DNA of 64,000 nt from an uncultured Pelagibacteraceae bacterium (lineage in GTDB: Bacteria > Pseudomonadota > Alphaproteobacteria > Pelagibacterales > Pelagibacteraceae), in contig CACIOP010000007.1 of NCBI GenBank assembly GCA_902588315.1, positions 1 to 64,000 of the forward strand, written 5' to 3'. The notes beneath the pieces are model-generated. The model saw only the letters and a list, made by a program, of their open reading frames with translations. It did no database searches and was not told the DNA's origin. This document shows, piece after piece, positions 12,165 through 23,723 of the stretch (position 1 is its first letter; each line of letters starts with the position of its first letter). The position numbers were made by a program, and so were the translations under genes.

Positions 12165-12724
12165 TGAGGATAATATCTGGCAACTATAAAGGGAAAAAAA
12201 TTATTCAACCAAAAGATAAAGAAACTAGGCCATTAAAAGATTTAACAAAAGAGTCAATTTTCAACATAATTTTGCATTCAAATAAATTTAAAATTGATCT
12301 TAAAAAATCAAATATCTTAGATCTTTTTTCTGGTGTCGGTTCATTTGGTTTAGAATGCTTATCAAGGGGTGCTAAGAATGTAATTTTTATTGAAAATTAT
12401 ATCGGGGTATTACCTGCTTTAAAAAAAAACCTTTCGGATTTAAATATAAATAAAAATTACAAAGTAATAGATAGAGACATATATAATAAAAACTCATTAA
12501 AAAACTTAAATTGTATATTTGACATTATTTTCTTAGATCCTCCATATAAAGATAAAAATTTAGAATCTATTTTATTGAATATTAAAAATGAAAAAATACT
12601 GAATTCCGATGGTATTATAATATTGCATAGACATAAAAAAGAAAAAAATATTTTTTCATCTCAGTTTAAAATAATTGAAGAAAAAAAATATGGTATATCT
12701 AAAATAATATTTATGACTTTTTAG
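12161..12724 (+). CDS. rsmD: 16S rRNA (guanine966-N2)-methyltransferase
   Basis: RIISGNYKGKKI, TRPLKDLTKESIFNIL, LDLFSGVGSFGLECLSRGA, FLDPPY. Confidence 0.93.
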   Translation: MMRIISGNYKGKKIIQPKDKETRPLKDLTKESIFNIILHSNKFKIDLKKSNILDLFSGVGSFGLECLSRGAKNVIFIENYIGVLPALKKNLSDLNINKNYKVIDRDIYNKNSLKNLNCIFDIIFLDPPYKDKNLESILLNIKNEKILNSDGIIILHRHKKEKNIFSSQFKIIEEKKYGISKIIFMTF

Positions 12725-13874
12725 TTAATAATTTTTTTGTCTCATTTTTTATTAGCTCAACAGCAGGTTGGTCATAAGGATTTAAGTTTAAAGATTTTCC
12801 TAATAGAATTGTTTCTAAAATAAAAAAACAAAATAATTCTCCTAGAGTTTTTTCATCTCTCTTTTTGATTTCAAAACTTCTAAAGGGGATATTTTTTTTA
12901 AAGAAAACATTTTCTGTTGCATTTTTCTGTGAATATATAATATCTGATAAAGGTTTATTCGCTAAGTAATCTTTTGAAGAAAAGAAATTTTTTTTTTTAA
13001 GTTTTTTTGTATTTAAATCATTAACATAAAAAAAAGTATAAAAATTATTTTTAAACCCATCTAGATAAAGTTGCATAACACTATGATTGTCTTTTGGCAT
13101 ATTCGATACAATTGGTAATAAACCGGATTTTTTTTTACCCAAACTTTCTGCTATTAATTGCTGATACCATTTAAATAAATTTTCAGATCTCTCATCATAA
13201 TTGATTATTATTGAATTAAATTTTTTTTGCTTAATAAAATTAAGTGTTGAAGCTACACTAACTATTAGAGCATTTATAAATTTTTGATTTTTAATTAATG
13301 AGTTAAATTGTCTAAAATTATTTACATTTAATCCCATCAACTCTGCTGGAAGCATTCCTACTTCCGATAATACTGAATATCTGCCACCAATAAAATTATT
13401 GTGATGAATAATTTCCCCTTTAAGTTTCTGTGCTAATAAATAAAGATAATTTTTTTTATTCTCTGTGACAAAAATATTATTATCATTTTTTTTGATAAAT
13501 ATATTTGCGTTAATTATAGTTTCTATAGTTTCGCCAGATTTTGAAATTATTAAATTAGTATATTTTTTACCTTTAGTATGATTTTTTGTTGGCTGTAAAT
13601 TATCAATAAATCTAAAATTTTTGTCTATTTTTTTTCTTAAAAAATCAAATATTGCTTGAGATCCCAGACTAGAACCTCCCATGCCAATAACTTTAAAATT
13701 ATAGCTTTTCTTAAATTTATTTAATTGTTTTTTTGAAAAACTATTCTTATACGATTTTTTTAAAGAATTAAGAATTTCATTATCTTCTCTGATTAAATTT
13801 AAAAAAAGTTTTTGTAACTTGGAACCCTTATTTTTATTTTTAAAATTCTTAAGCTTAATTCCAGCTGTTAACAT
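12711..13874 (-). CDS. pgi: Glucose-6-phosphate isomerase (short, divergent)
   Basis: GMGGSSLGSQAI, ISKSGETIETI, GGRYSVLSEVGMLPAEL; about 387 aa. Confidence 0.85.
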   Translation of the reverse strand: MLTAGIKLKNFKNKNKGSKLQKLFLNLIREDNEILNSLKKSYKNSFSKKQLNKFKKSYNFKVIGMGGSSLGSQAIFDFLRKKIDKNFRFIDNLQPTKNHTKGKKYTNLIISKSGETIETIINANIFIKKNDNNIFVTENKKNYLYLLAQKLKGEIIHHNNFIGGRYSVLSEVGMLPAELMGLNVNNFRQFNSLIKNQKFINALIVSVASTLNFIKQKKFNSIIINYDERSENLFKWYQQLIAESLGKKKSGLLPIVSNMPKDNHSVMQLYLDGFKNNFYTFFYVNDLNTKKLKKKNFFSSKDYLANKPLSDIIYSQKNATENVFFKKNIPFRSFEIKKRDEKTLGELFCFFILETILLGKSLNLNPYDQPAVELIKNETKKLLTKKS

Positions 13875-14191
13875 TAATTATTTTTTATTTTTTCTAAAAG
13901 GCTTTTTTCAAAATTTTGACTTTCACTTTTTTGACCATTATTATTAGTATTTCCATCATCAGTAATAATTAGATTTTTAATTTTATCACTTTGTTGTTGT
14001 ACTTCATTTTTTTCTGAATTTGGGACCGGTAACTCTCCATAATCAGGTGGCATTATTAATGGGGATTTTTTTTCAACTAAAAATTCATCACTATTATCTT
14101 TTTTTTGATTTTTAAAACCTTCTTTTAGAGTGCCACATGATTGTAGTAGTAAAATAAAAATTAAATAAAAGGCTATTTTATTGTTAGTCAT
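13874..14191 (-). CDS. DUF3035 (BamF-like) lipoprotein
   Basis: Lipobox-like [22 protein letters not shown] core typical of DUF3035. Confidence 0.72.
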   Translation of the reverse strand: MTNNKIAFYLIFILLLQSCGTLKEGFKNQKKDNSDEFLVEKKSPLIMPPDYGELPVPNSEKNEVQQQSDKIKNLIITDDGNTNNNGQKSESQNFEKSLLEKIKNN

Positions 14192-14682
14192 AATTTTTCT
14201 TTATTATTATCAATAATTTCTAAAAATATCACAAAAATTACTCCAATAGTTATAAAAATGTCTGCAACATTAAATATAAACCAATGAAAATCCCCAACAT
14301 GAAAATCGATAAAATCTGGTACAGCTTTATACATTAACCTATCAAATATATTGCCCAAAGCTCCACCTAAAATCAATAATAGTGCATATTTTTTAAAACC
14401 AGAACTTTTTAATATCATTACGATAATAAAAAAAATTATTAAAATTATTAAAAAAGTTAATAAATTGTATAAGTTATCTTGGTCAAAAGATAAAAGTCCA
14501 AATGCAATTCCTTCATTCCAGATCAAACTAACATTTAGATATTTTGATGAAAATATTTCAGATCCAAAAAATTTTTTGTCTAAATTAATTACATAAATTT
14601 TAGAAATTCTATCAAGAAAAAAAATAAGTAAAATCAAAAATAAATTAATAATAAAATTTTTTCCTAAGTTTTTTATTATCAT
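14188..14682 (-). CDS. lspA: Lipoprotein signal peptidase
   Basis: [44 protein letters not shown] catalytic Asp motifs. Confidence 0.95.
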   Translation of the reverse strand: MIIKNLGKNFIINLFLILLIFFLDRISKIYVINLDKKFFGSEIFSSKYLNVSLIWNEGIAFGLLSFDQDNLYNLLTFLIILIIFFIIVMILKSSGFKKYALLLILGGALGNIFDRLMYKAVPDFIDFHVGDFHWFIFNVADIFITIGVIFVIFLEIIDNNKEKL

Positions 14683-14684
14683 TC

Positions 14685-17411
14685 CTAATTCAAAGCACAG
14701 TTAGCTCTATCACAAGGTGTTTCTTTAATCTTCCAACAAATCGAGCACTTTGATCCTTTTGCTTTAGAAGTGATTGCTGCTGTTTCAAAATCATCTTTAT
14801 AAATAACTTCAGCCTTAGAGGTAATACAAAGTTCAGAAAAATCTGTATTTTCTGTGAGATTTTTTAATTTTTTACTCAACTGTATTTTTAAATCTGCCTC
14901 TAAGCTTGATCCAATTTCTTTACTAGCTCTTTTTTCCTCAATACTTATGTTGCAAATATTTCTGATTTTAATTAACTCACTCCATTTTTCGCTAAGTTTT
15001 AGATTTTTAAATTTATCAGGAAATTCTAAAAATTTTTCAAGATGAATACTTTTTTGATCTTTAAATAATAATTTAAAAATTTCCTCAGTTGTAAAAGATA
15101 AAATAGGAGCAAACCATTTTAATAATGCGTTTAAAATTATATTAAGAAGTACAATTGTTGATTTTCTTTTTTCTGAATTTATGGGATCACAATAGAGATT
15201 GTCTTTTCTAATATCGAAATAAAAAGCAGATAAATCAACAGTACAAAAATTTAATAATTCTTTATATAAATTATGAAAATCATAATTGTTAAAATATTTT
15301 TTAAAATTATCATTTAAAATATAAATTTTATGGAGCATTAATTGCTCTAACTCAGGTAATGCATTTACATCTAAATCATCAAAGTTTATCGTTTCAAAAT
15401 TATCATTTATATTTCCAAGCAAGTATCTAAATGTATTTCTTATCTTTCTATATGAGTCAGCGTGTTGATCTAATATTGAATAATCTATTCTTAAATCTTC
15501 TGCGTAATTTGAAGATGCGACCCATATCCTTAAAATGTCAGCACCATATTTTTTTAAAATATCCTCCGGTGCAATTACGTTCCCTAAAGATTTTGACATT
15601 TTTAAACCTTTACCATCTACAACAAATCCATGAGATAAAATTGCCTCAAATGGTGCTTTTCCTCTAGTTCCGCAAGACTCTAATAAAGATGAATGAAACC
15701 AGCCTCTATGTTGGTCTGATCCCTCTAAATACATCGATGCTGGCCATTTTAAATCATCTCTTTTTTCCAACACAAATGAATGAGTAGAACCACTATCAAA
15801 CCAAACCTCAACAATATCACTTAATTTTAGATAATCATCAGCTTTATACTTGTTCCCTAAAAATCTTTGAGGATCATCTGAAAACCAACAATCTGAGCCT
15901 TCTTTTTCGTAAATAGAAGCTATATTTTCTATAACCTCATCATCAACTAAAATTTTTTTTGTTTTTTTATTTACAAAAATTGGAAGAGGTACTCCCCAAA
16001 CTCTTTGTCTGGAGACACACCAATCAGGTCTTGTTTCTATCATTGATTTTAATCTTTCTTTTCCTTTACTTGGATAAAAAGTGGTTTCATCAATAGCCTT
16101 TAATGCTTTATCTCTTAATTTATGACTTTCCATTGAAATAAACCATTGTGGAGTGGCTCTATGAACAAGTGGAGCCTTAGATCTCCATGAATGAGGATAA
16201 GAATGAATTAGCTCACCATTAAATAATAAATTTTTTTGTTCTCTAAGTTTTTCAATTACAATAGGATTTGCTTTAAAAATATGAATTCCTTCAAACAATT
16301 TCACATTGTTTGTATATTTACCATCTCCATCAACTGTTTCTATCGCTTTAATACTGTTACTCAAACAAAGATTAAAGTCATCTGGTCCATGACTTGGAGC
16401 ACAATGAACTATTCCAGTTCCTTGCTCAGTAGTTACAAATCTAGCCTCGAGCATTGGAATGTCATGATCATAACCAAGATTTAAAAAGGGGTGACTACAA
16501 ATAGTATTATTAAACTCTTTTCCTTTAAATTTCTGTATTATTTTATACTTATTTAGTTCACATTCTTTAACAACTGACTCTAATAAAGCTTCTGCAATAA
16601 CAATTTTTCTATTTTTAAAATCACTTTCATCTTTTATTTCTAAAGTAATATAATCAAGAGACTCATTATATGCTAAAGCTTTATTGGCAGGTATTGTCCA
16701 TGGAGTTGTTGTCCAAATAACTATTTCACTTCCAACTAAATCTTTCAAATTAGAAGATTTAACTTTAAACGAAGTATAAATTGTATCTGATTTATGATCT
16801 TGATATTCTACCTCTGCATCTGCAAGTGCAGTCTTCTCAACTGTTGACCATAAAACTGGTTTAAAACCTTTGTATAAACTTCCTTCTTTTAAAAATTTAC
16901 CAAGCTCCCTAACTATTTGGGCTTCTGCATTAAAACTCATTGTTGAATAATAATTTTCCCAATCCCCTACAACACCCAATCTTTTAAATTGATTTTTGTG
17001 AACTTCAATCCACTTCTCAGCAAATGTTCTGCATTCTTTCCTAAACTCAACAATTGGAACTTCATTTTTGTTTTTTTTGTTTTTTTTATACTGTTCCTCA
17101 ATTTTCCATTCAATTGGTAATCCGTGACAATCCCAGCCCGGAACATAAATAGAGTCTTTTCCATCCATTTGATGAAATTTTACAATTATATCTTTAAGAA
17201 TTTTATTCAGAGCTGTCCCCATGTGAATATTTCCATTCGCATAAGGAGGGCCATCATGTAAAACGAATTTTTCTCTTCCTTTACTTAGGTTTCTTAATTC
17301 ATCGTAAAGATTTATTTTTTTCCAATATTCAAGAATTTCTGGTTCTCTGGTAGGCAGATTGGCTTTCATTGAAAAAGCTGTTTTTGGAAGATTTATTTGT
17401 GATTTAGTCAT
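14685..17411 (-). CDS. ileS: Isoleucyl-tRNA synthetase
   Basis: [32 protein letters not shown]-terminal zinc ligands CSICW...CDRANC. Confidence 0.97.
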   Translation of the reverse strand: MTKSQINLPKTAFSMKANLPTREPEILEYWKKINLYDELRNLSKGREKFVLHDGPPYANGNIHMGTALNKILKDIIVKFHQMDGKDSIYVPGWDCHGLPIEWKIEEQYKKNKKNKNEVPIVEFRKECRTFAEKWIEVHKNQFKRLGVVGDWENYYSTMSFNAEAQIVRELGKFLKEGSLYKGFKPVLWSTVEKTALADAEVEYQDHKSDTIYTSFKVKSSNLKDLVGSEIVIWTTTPWTIPANKALAYNESLDYITLEIKDESDFKNRKIVIAEALLESVVKECELNKYKIIQKFKGKEFNNTICSHPFLNLGYDHDIPMLEARFVTTEQGTGIVHCAPSHGPDDFNLCLSNSIKAIETVDGDGKYTNNVKLFEGIHIFKANPIVIEKLREQKNLLFNGELIHSYPHSWRSKAPLVHRATPQWFISMESHKLRDKALKAIDETTFYPSKGKERLKSMIETRPDWCVSRQRVWGVPLPIFVNKKTKKILVDDEVIENIASIYEKEGSDCWFSDDPQRFLGNKYKADDYLKLSDIVEVWFDSGSTHSFVLEKRDDLKWPASMYLEGSDQHRGWFHSSLLESCGTRGKAPFEAILSHGFVVDGKGLKMSKSLGNVIAPEDILKKYGADILRIWVASSNYAEDLRIDYSILDQHADSYRKIRNTFRYLLGNINDNFETINFDDLDVNALPELEQLMLHKIYILNDNFKKYFNNYDFHNLYKELLNFCTVDLSAFYFDIRKDNLYCDPINSEKRKSTIVLLNIILNALLKWFAPILSFTTEEIFKLLFKDQKSIHLEKFLEFPDKFKNLKLSEKWSELIKIRNICNISIEEKRASKEIGSSLEADLKIQLSKKLKNLTENTDFSELCITSKAEVIYKDDFETAAITSKAKGSKCSICWKIKETPCDRANCALN

Positions 17412-18332
17412 TTAGTTTTTTTTGGCAATATATAAATCTTTTTTTATTTGAGCTCTTAATTCATCAACATTATTAAATTTTTTTTCTTTCCTTATAAACT
17501 TTAAAAACTCTACTGATAAAAGTTTATTATAAAGATTTCCAGAAAAATTAAATAAATGTACTTCTAATAATATTTTTTTTTGATTAAATGTTGGTCTATA
17601 TCCAAGATTAGCAATTCCTTTAAGAAATTTCTTACTATTTTTTCTCAAAACCTTTACAGCATAAACTCCTGGTTTAGCTAAAATATAATCATCAATGTCT
17701 ATATTACAGGTTGGAAAACCAATTTTTTTTCCTACCTGCCTTCCTTTTTTAACAGTCCCTTCTATGGCCCAATTTCTATTTAAAAGTTTATTTGCTTTTT
17801 CTAAAAATCCATTTTCTAGGAGATTTCTAATTAGAGATGAGGATATAATTTGTTTACTCTTAATCAATGGGTTAGGTTTAACAACTTTATAATTAAAGAT
17901 TTTCTGATATTTAATCAATAAATCAACATCTCCTTCTCTCATATTCCCAAATTTAAAATTATTACTAACAAAAATAAACTTAGAATTTAATTTTTTATAC
18001 AAAATTTCTTTTACAAAATTAAAAGCTTTGGTTTTTGAAAATTTTTTATCAAATTTTTTTGTTATAACAAAATCAACTTTTAAATTATTAAGTAATTTTA
18101 TTTTTTGAGTAACATTTGATAGTCTAAAATTTTTAAGTTTTTTATTAAAAAACATCTTTGGCATTGGATTAAAATTTACTACACCAATTTTTAATTTATA
18201 TTTTTTCTTATATGTTTGTGCTAATTGAAATAATTTTTGATGTCCCAGATGTAAACCATCAAAATTACCAATCAAAATAATTGAACCTCTGTGTTTTTTT
18301 TTAATATTAAAATTATAATAATGTTTTACCAT
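17412..18332 (-). CDS. ribF: Bifunctional riboflavin kinase/FAD synthetase
   Basis: IGNFDGLHLGHQKLF, GRQVGKKIGFPTCNI, GIANLGYRPTF. Confidence 0.95.
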   Translation of the reverse strand: MVKHYYNFNIKKKHRGSIILIGNFDGLHLGHQKLFQLAQTYKKKYKLKIGVVNFNPMPKMFFNKKLKNFRLSNVTQKIKLLNNLKVDFVITKKFDKKFSKTKAFNFVKEILYKKLNSKFIFVSNNFKFGNMREGDVDLLIKYQKIFNYKVVKPNPLIKSKQIISSSLIRNLLENGFLEKANKLLNRNWAIEGTVKKGRQVGKKIGFPTCNIDIDDYILAKPGVYAVKVLRKNSKKFLKGIANLGYRPTFNQKKILLEVHLFNFSGNLYNKLLSVEFLKFIRKEKKFNNVDELRAQIKKDLYIAKKN

Positions 18333-19144
18333 TTTAAATCCGACTGAATAAAATTAACTATTACTTCATATTCTTTTGCAACCTTTTTTACTCCTTTGTT
18401 GCTAATTTCATTTCTATGTATTCCATTAGAAATTAATAGAGAATGATAGTTTAAAAGATTTGCACCTCTTATATCTGTATTTAAGTTGTCGCCAATTGCT
18501 AATATTTTTTTATTTTTATTATCTATTGACTGATTATAAACTTCAGGGTGAGGTTTTCCAAAATAAATTACTTCACCTCCCATCTTTTCAAAAACCATCG
18601 CAACAGAGCCAGCACACAACTCTCTAATATTGCCTCTATCAACAATTAAATCTGGATTTGTACAAATCATTTTTTTATTTATATGTTGATCAAATAAAGT
18701 CTTATAATAATTTAAGTCCTTGTCATGCTCATCAAATAATCCTGTACATAATAAATATTCACTTTCTTCAATATTTTTACAATTATTTTTTTCAAACAAG
18801 CTAAATAAATCAAAATCTTTTGGTGGTCCGATGTGATAAAAATTTTTCAATAATAAATTTTTTTTTAAATAAGTGAGTGCTGCCTCTCCTGAGGTAAATA
18901 CATGTTCTCTAAAATTTTTAGGCATTCCCATCTTTTGCAAGAAATTTTTAACTGTTAGATTAGGCCTTGGGGCATTAGTTAAAAGTACAAAATTTTTATC
19001 TTTTTTTGAGAGCTCCAAAAGAACATTTAATGCTTGTTGATGCAATTTTACGCCGTTATGCATTACTCCCCATAAATCTATATAAAAAAGATCATAATTG
19101 TCTGCAATTGATCGTAATCCATTTAAATCTAAATTTTTGGTCAT
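18326..19144 (-). CDS. HAD family class IIA hydrolase
   Basis: YDLFYIDLWGVMHNGV, LTNAPRP, GKPHPEVY, AIGDNLNTDIRGA. Confidence 0.87.
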   Translation of the reverse strand: MTKNLDLNGLRSIADNYDLFYIDLWGVMHNGVKLHQQALNVLLELSKKDKNFVLLTNAPRPNLTVKNFLQKMGMPKNFREHVFTSGEAALTYLKKNLLLKNFYHIGPPKDFDLFSLFEKNNCKNIEESEYLLCTGLFDEHDKDLNYYKTLFDQHINKKMICTNPDLIVDRGNIRELCAGSVAMVFEKMGGEVIYFGKPHPEVYNQSIDNKNKKILAIGDNLNTDIRGANLLNYHSLLISNGIHRNEISNKGVKKVAKEYEVIVNFIQSDLKW

Positions 19145-19211
19145 ATTTTAAGGTATAAACCATAAAATCTCGAATTTGCTAGCAATATTAATATCCTCAG
19201 TCGTTTATAAT

Positions 19212-19239
19212 CTTGAAATAGACGCTGAAATATCTATAT
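19212..19239 (+). promoter_or_regulatory. Candidate sigma-32 (RpoH) promoter of groESL
   Basis: CTTGaaa at 19212, 17-nt spacer after CTTG, TCTATAT at 19233-19239; alphaproteobacterial consensus CTTG-N17-CYTATNT (6/7 in the -10). Confidence 0.7.
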
Positions 19240-19266
19240 GAAGCACATATTTATAAAGGAGAATTT

Positions 19267-19557
19267 ATGAAGTTCAAACCGTTACATGATCGAGTTTTAA
19301 TCGAAGTATTAGACAGCAGTGAAAAAACTGCCGGGGGTATAATTATACCTGATACTGCTCAAGAAAAACCTCAAGAAGGTAAAGTTGTTGCAGTAGGTGG
19401 AGGAGCAAAGACAGAAGATGGAAAAATAATTCCAATGGATGTCAAAGTTGGTGATAAAGTTTTGTTTGGCAAATGGTCAGGAACTGAAGTCAAAATTAAT
19501 GGCAAGGAATACAGCATAATGAAAGAGTCTGACATTATGGGTATTTCAGGTAAGTAA
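19267..19557 (+). CDS. groES: Co-chaperonin GroES
   Basis: [44 protein letters not shown]. Confidence 0.98.
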   Translation: MKFKPLHDRVLIEVLDSSEKTAGGIIIPDTAQEKPQEGKVVAVGGGAKTEDGKIIPMDVKVGDKVLFGKWSGTEVKINGKEYSIMKESDIMGISGK

Positions 19558-19567
19558 TTTAATTTAA

Positions 19568-21241
<1,674 letters not shown>

Positions 21242-21290
21242 TACAGTTCCCCACCTGAACACTCTTAGTACTAGAGTTAAACATATTATA

Positions 21291-21324
21291 AACCCTCAGA
21301 ACCAATGTTTTGAGGGTTTTTTTT
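21291..21324 (+). terminator. Rho-independent terminator of groESL
   Basis: AACCCTCA ... TGAGGGTT stem (8 bp) followed by a T-run. Confidence 0.85.
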
Positions 21325-21328
21325 GAAA

Positions 21329-21997
21329 TTAATTCTTATTTTTTCTTTCAAATATATGTGACAATGATTTTTCCTCTAAAAGTTTATAATTATTCTCATA
21401 TAAATAATTATAAATATCTAACTTATTTTCTTGCGACACCTCAATGTTAATTAACTTTGGAGTATATTTTTTCAAGTCAATAGTTTTCAATATTTTGTAG
21501 TCATTACCTTCACAATCTATATTCAAAAAATCGAAGTTTTCTTTTATTAATTCCGAAAAGAGTTGTGCCTTAACATTTATTTTTTTTATATTTTTAAATT
21601 TAAAGTTTTTATAATTTTCTGGATTAACTGAATTAAGTGCACTAAAATAATTATCAAAATAAACTGTAACTTCCTCTTTTTTATCTGATAAACACGCTGT
21701 GATATTAAGGTCTTTTTTTCTCGAAGCATTAAATAAATCTATGGTAATCGGATTTAAATCTATATTATAACCAGTCCAACCCTTTTTATGCAGCAAAACA
21801 GTATTATTGTATTTTATTGGATGATAACAGCCAATATCAACATATTTGCCAATATAATTTTTGAAAAATTTGTCAATTATTAAATCTTCACCAAACTGTG
21901 AATAAGATTTTTTATTTAAAAATTTATATTTTAAACTGAAATAATATAAATATAATTTAAATATAATTTTAGATTTAATTAAATATTTTTTTTTCAT
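21329..21997 (-). CDS. FkbM family methyltransferase
   Basis: SYSQFGEDLIIDKFF, YVDIGCYHPIKYNNT, DFLNIDCEGNDYKILK. Confidence 0.88.
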   Translation of the reverse strand: MKKKYLIKSKIIFKLYLYYFSLKYKFLNKKSYSQFGEDLIIDKFFKNYIGKYVDIGCYHPIKYNNTVLLHKKGWTGYNIDLNPITIDLFNASRKKDLNITACLSDKKEEVTVYFDNYFSALNSVNPENYKNFKFKNIKKINVKAQLFSELIKENFDFLNIDCEGNDYKILKTIDLKKYTPKLINIEVSQENKLDIYNYLYENNYKLLEEKSLSHIFERKNKN

Positions 21998-22031
21998 TTT
22001 AATTTTTTTTATTTATGATTAATATTAGAAT

Positions 22032-22136
22032 ATGTCTAAAAGATATAGTGGAAAATCATTTAAAGATAGAAGTATTAAAAAAAAACCAAAGTTAACACTT
22101 AAAGAAAAAAGAAAGAAAAAAAAATCTAAAATTTAA
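22032..22136 (+). CDS. Candidate 34-aa lysine-rich small protein (absent from ORF track)
   Basis: ATG at 22032 to TAA at 22134-22136: MSKRYSGKSFKDRSIKKKPKLTLKEKRKKKKSKI; sits in the FkbM-MBOAT gap; no strong SD seen. Confidence 0.4.
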   Translation: MSKRYSGKSFKDRSIKKKPKLTLKEKRKKKKSKI

Positions 22137-23505
22137 AATATAAAAATTCTTTAGAATTTAAAAAAATCAAACTTATGCAAATTATAAAACCCATTAAGTA
22201 AACATTAGGATTCTTATTTTCATTTACAATAAAATAATTGGAATTTTTTTGTGTTAAACAAATTATTAAGCCCCCTAAAACGAAAAGTGTTAAAAAAAAT
22301 ACTTCTGAAAGGGAAAATATTTTTAAAGAATAAAAACTAGATTTATTAATTCCCATCATAGTTTTTAAAATTTCTAAAAATTGAGATAAATTTTCTGATC
22401 TAAATACTAAAAAAGATATATTTATAAAATTAAAAGTGATTATCCAAGCAACTATTTTGTTTAAAGAAATATTTAATTTTTTAAATACATAATTTATTGC
22501 AAGAGCTACTCCATGTAAAAAACCAAAAAATATAAATGTAAAATTTGGACCATGCCATAGACCTATTAAAGTCATTATTACGATTAGAGCTAATAAAGAT
22601 TTAAAAAAGGTAAGATTTTTTGTAATTTTTAAGATCGGATAGTACATATAGTTTTGAATGAAAATTCCAAGACTTATGTGCCATTTTTTCCAAAATTCAA
22701 TCACTGAATAAGATTTTAAGGGGCTATTAAAATTTAATGGTAAAACAATATTTAAAATTAAAGCAGATCCAATCGCCATATCCGTATATCCGCTAAAATC
22801 AAAATAAAATTGCAATGTCCATGCTAAACTTACTAACCAAGAAATTAAAAAGGATAGTGTTTCAAAATTATCAAATCCTTTATTAACAAAATTACCAAAG
22901 GTATCTGCAAGAATATTTTTTTTAAATAGACCTAAAAAAAAGATAAATAACCCAATATAAATATTTCTAAAATTTAGTCCTTTTTTAATTTTTTTAATTT
23001 GTTTTTCAAAATGATCTAAAAGCACTATAGGGCCTGCAATTAATTGTGGGAAAAAAGTAACATATAAAAAATAATCAACTATTTTAATTTTTTTTCCTCT
23101 TTGAAATATGTCAACTGCTGACGAAATTTGTTGAAATGTAAAAAAACTTAAAGCAAGTGGAAATGCCATTTCTAACAATTCAATATTTTTATTAAAAACA
23201 AAATTCACTTGGTTAATGGTAAAATCAGTATACTTGAATGCAAAAAGTAAAAATAAATTAAACAATATTTGTAAAAATAAATTAATTTTTCTTTTTTCTA
23301 AAATTTTTATGAAAAATAAATTACCTAAAACAGAAATTAATATTAAAGGTAAAAATTTAATATTCCAAAAAGAATAAAAATATAAACTAGCACAAATTAG
23401 AAAAACTTTTGATAAAAAATTAAAATTAAAAAAACTTATTAATTTTACTAAAATAAATATAGCGGGAAAAAAGAAAAATATATATTCTATGCTATTGAAG
23501 AGCAT
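22126..23505 (-). CDS. MBOAT family O-acyltransferase (AlgI/DltB-like)
   Basis: Polytopic membrane protein with MBOAT signature LIGLWHGPNFTFIFFGFLHG and FSGYTDMAIGSALIL. Confidence 0.93.
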   Translation of the reverse strand: MLFNSIEYIFFFFPAIFILVKLISFFNFNFLSKVFLICASLYFYSFWNIKFLPLILISVLGNLFFIKILEKRKINLFLQILFNLFLLFAFKYTDFTINQVNFVFNKNIELLEMAFPLALSFFTFQQISSAVDIFQRGKKIKIVDYFLYVTFFPQLIAGPIVLLDHFEKQIKKIKKGLNFRNIYIGLFIFFLGLFKKNILADTFGNFVNKGFDNFETLSFLISWLVSLAWTLQFYFDFSGYTDMAIGSALILNIVLPLNFNSPLKSYSVIEFWKKWHISLGIFIQNYMYYPILKITKNLTFFKSLLALIVIMTLIGLWHGPNFTFIFFGFLHGVALAINYVFKKLNISLNKIVAWIITFNFINISFLVFRSENLSQFLEILKTMMGINKSSFYSLKIFSLSEVFFLTLFVLGGLIICLTQKNSNYFIVNENKNPNVYLMGFIICISLIFLNSKEFLYFKF

Positions 23506-23723
23506 TACTTTAAATTTTTAATTATATCTATCGGTGTATTTATGTATTCAAGTTTATTTTGAGGAAATTTTTTTTTACATTTTTTTTCCATATCTAAAAT
23601 AATTCTAATTTTTTGTAAACTATCCCATTTTGCAAATGAATTAAGATCCGAAGTCATAATTATTTTTTTTGAGTTTAAATTTTTTGCGAGTAGATTTAAT
23701 AAAAATTTTTCTTTATTTTTCAT
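23505..23723 (-). CDS. Acyl carrier protein-like (DltC-like) carrier
   Basis: 72 aa; phosphopantetheine-site-like motif WDSLQKIRIILDME; 1-nt overlap with MBOAT start. Confidence 0.8.
   Translation of the reverse strand: MKNKEKFLLNLLAKNLNSKKIIMTSDLNSFAKWDSLQKIRIILDMEKKCKKKFPQNKLEYINTPIDIIKNLK

Noticed and set aside
14351-17164. ORFs antisense to lspA (14351-14596) and antisense or in an alternative frame within ileS (14854-15045, 15431-15667, 16236-16484, 16967-17164)
   Set aside because: Overlap strongly supported CDSs; compositions reflect AT-rich DNA.
21261-21277. Hairpin ACTCT-TAGTACT-AGAGT downstream of groEL as a small RNA or second terminator
   Set aside because: Only a 5-bp stem with no T-run; the real terminator 14 nt downstream explains the region.
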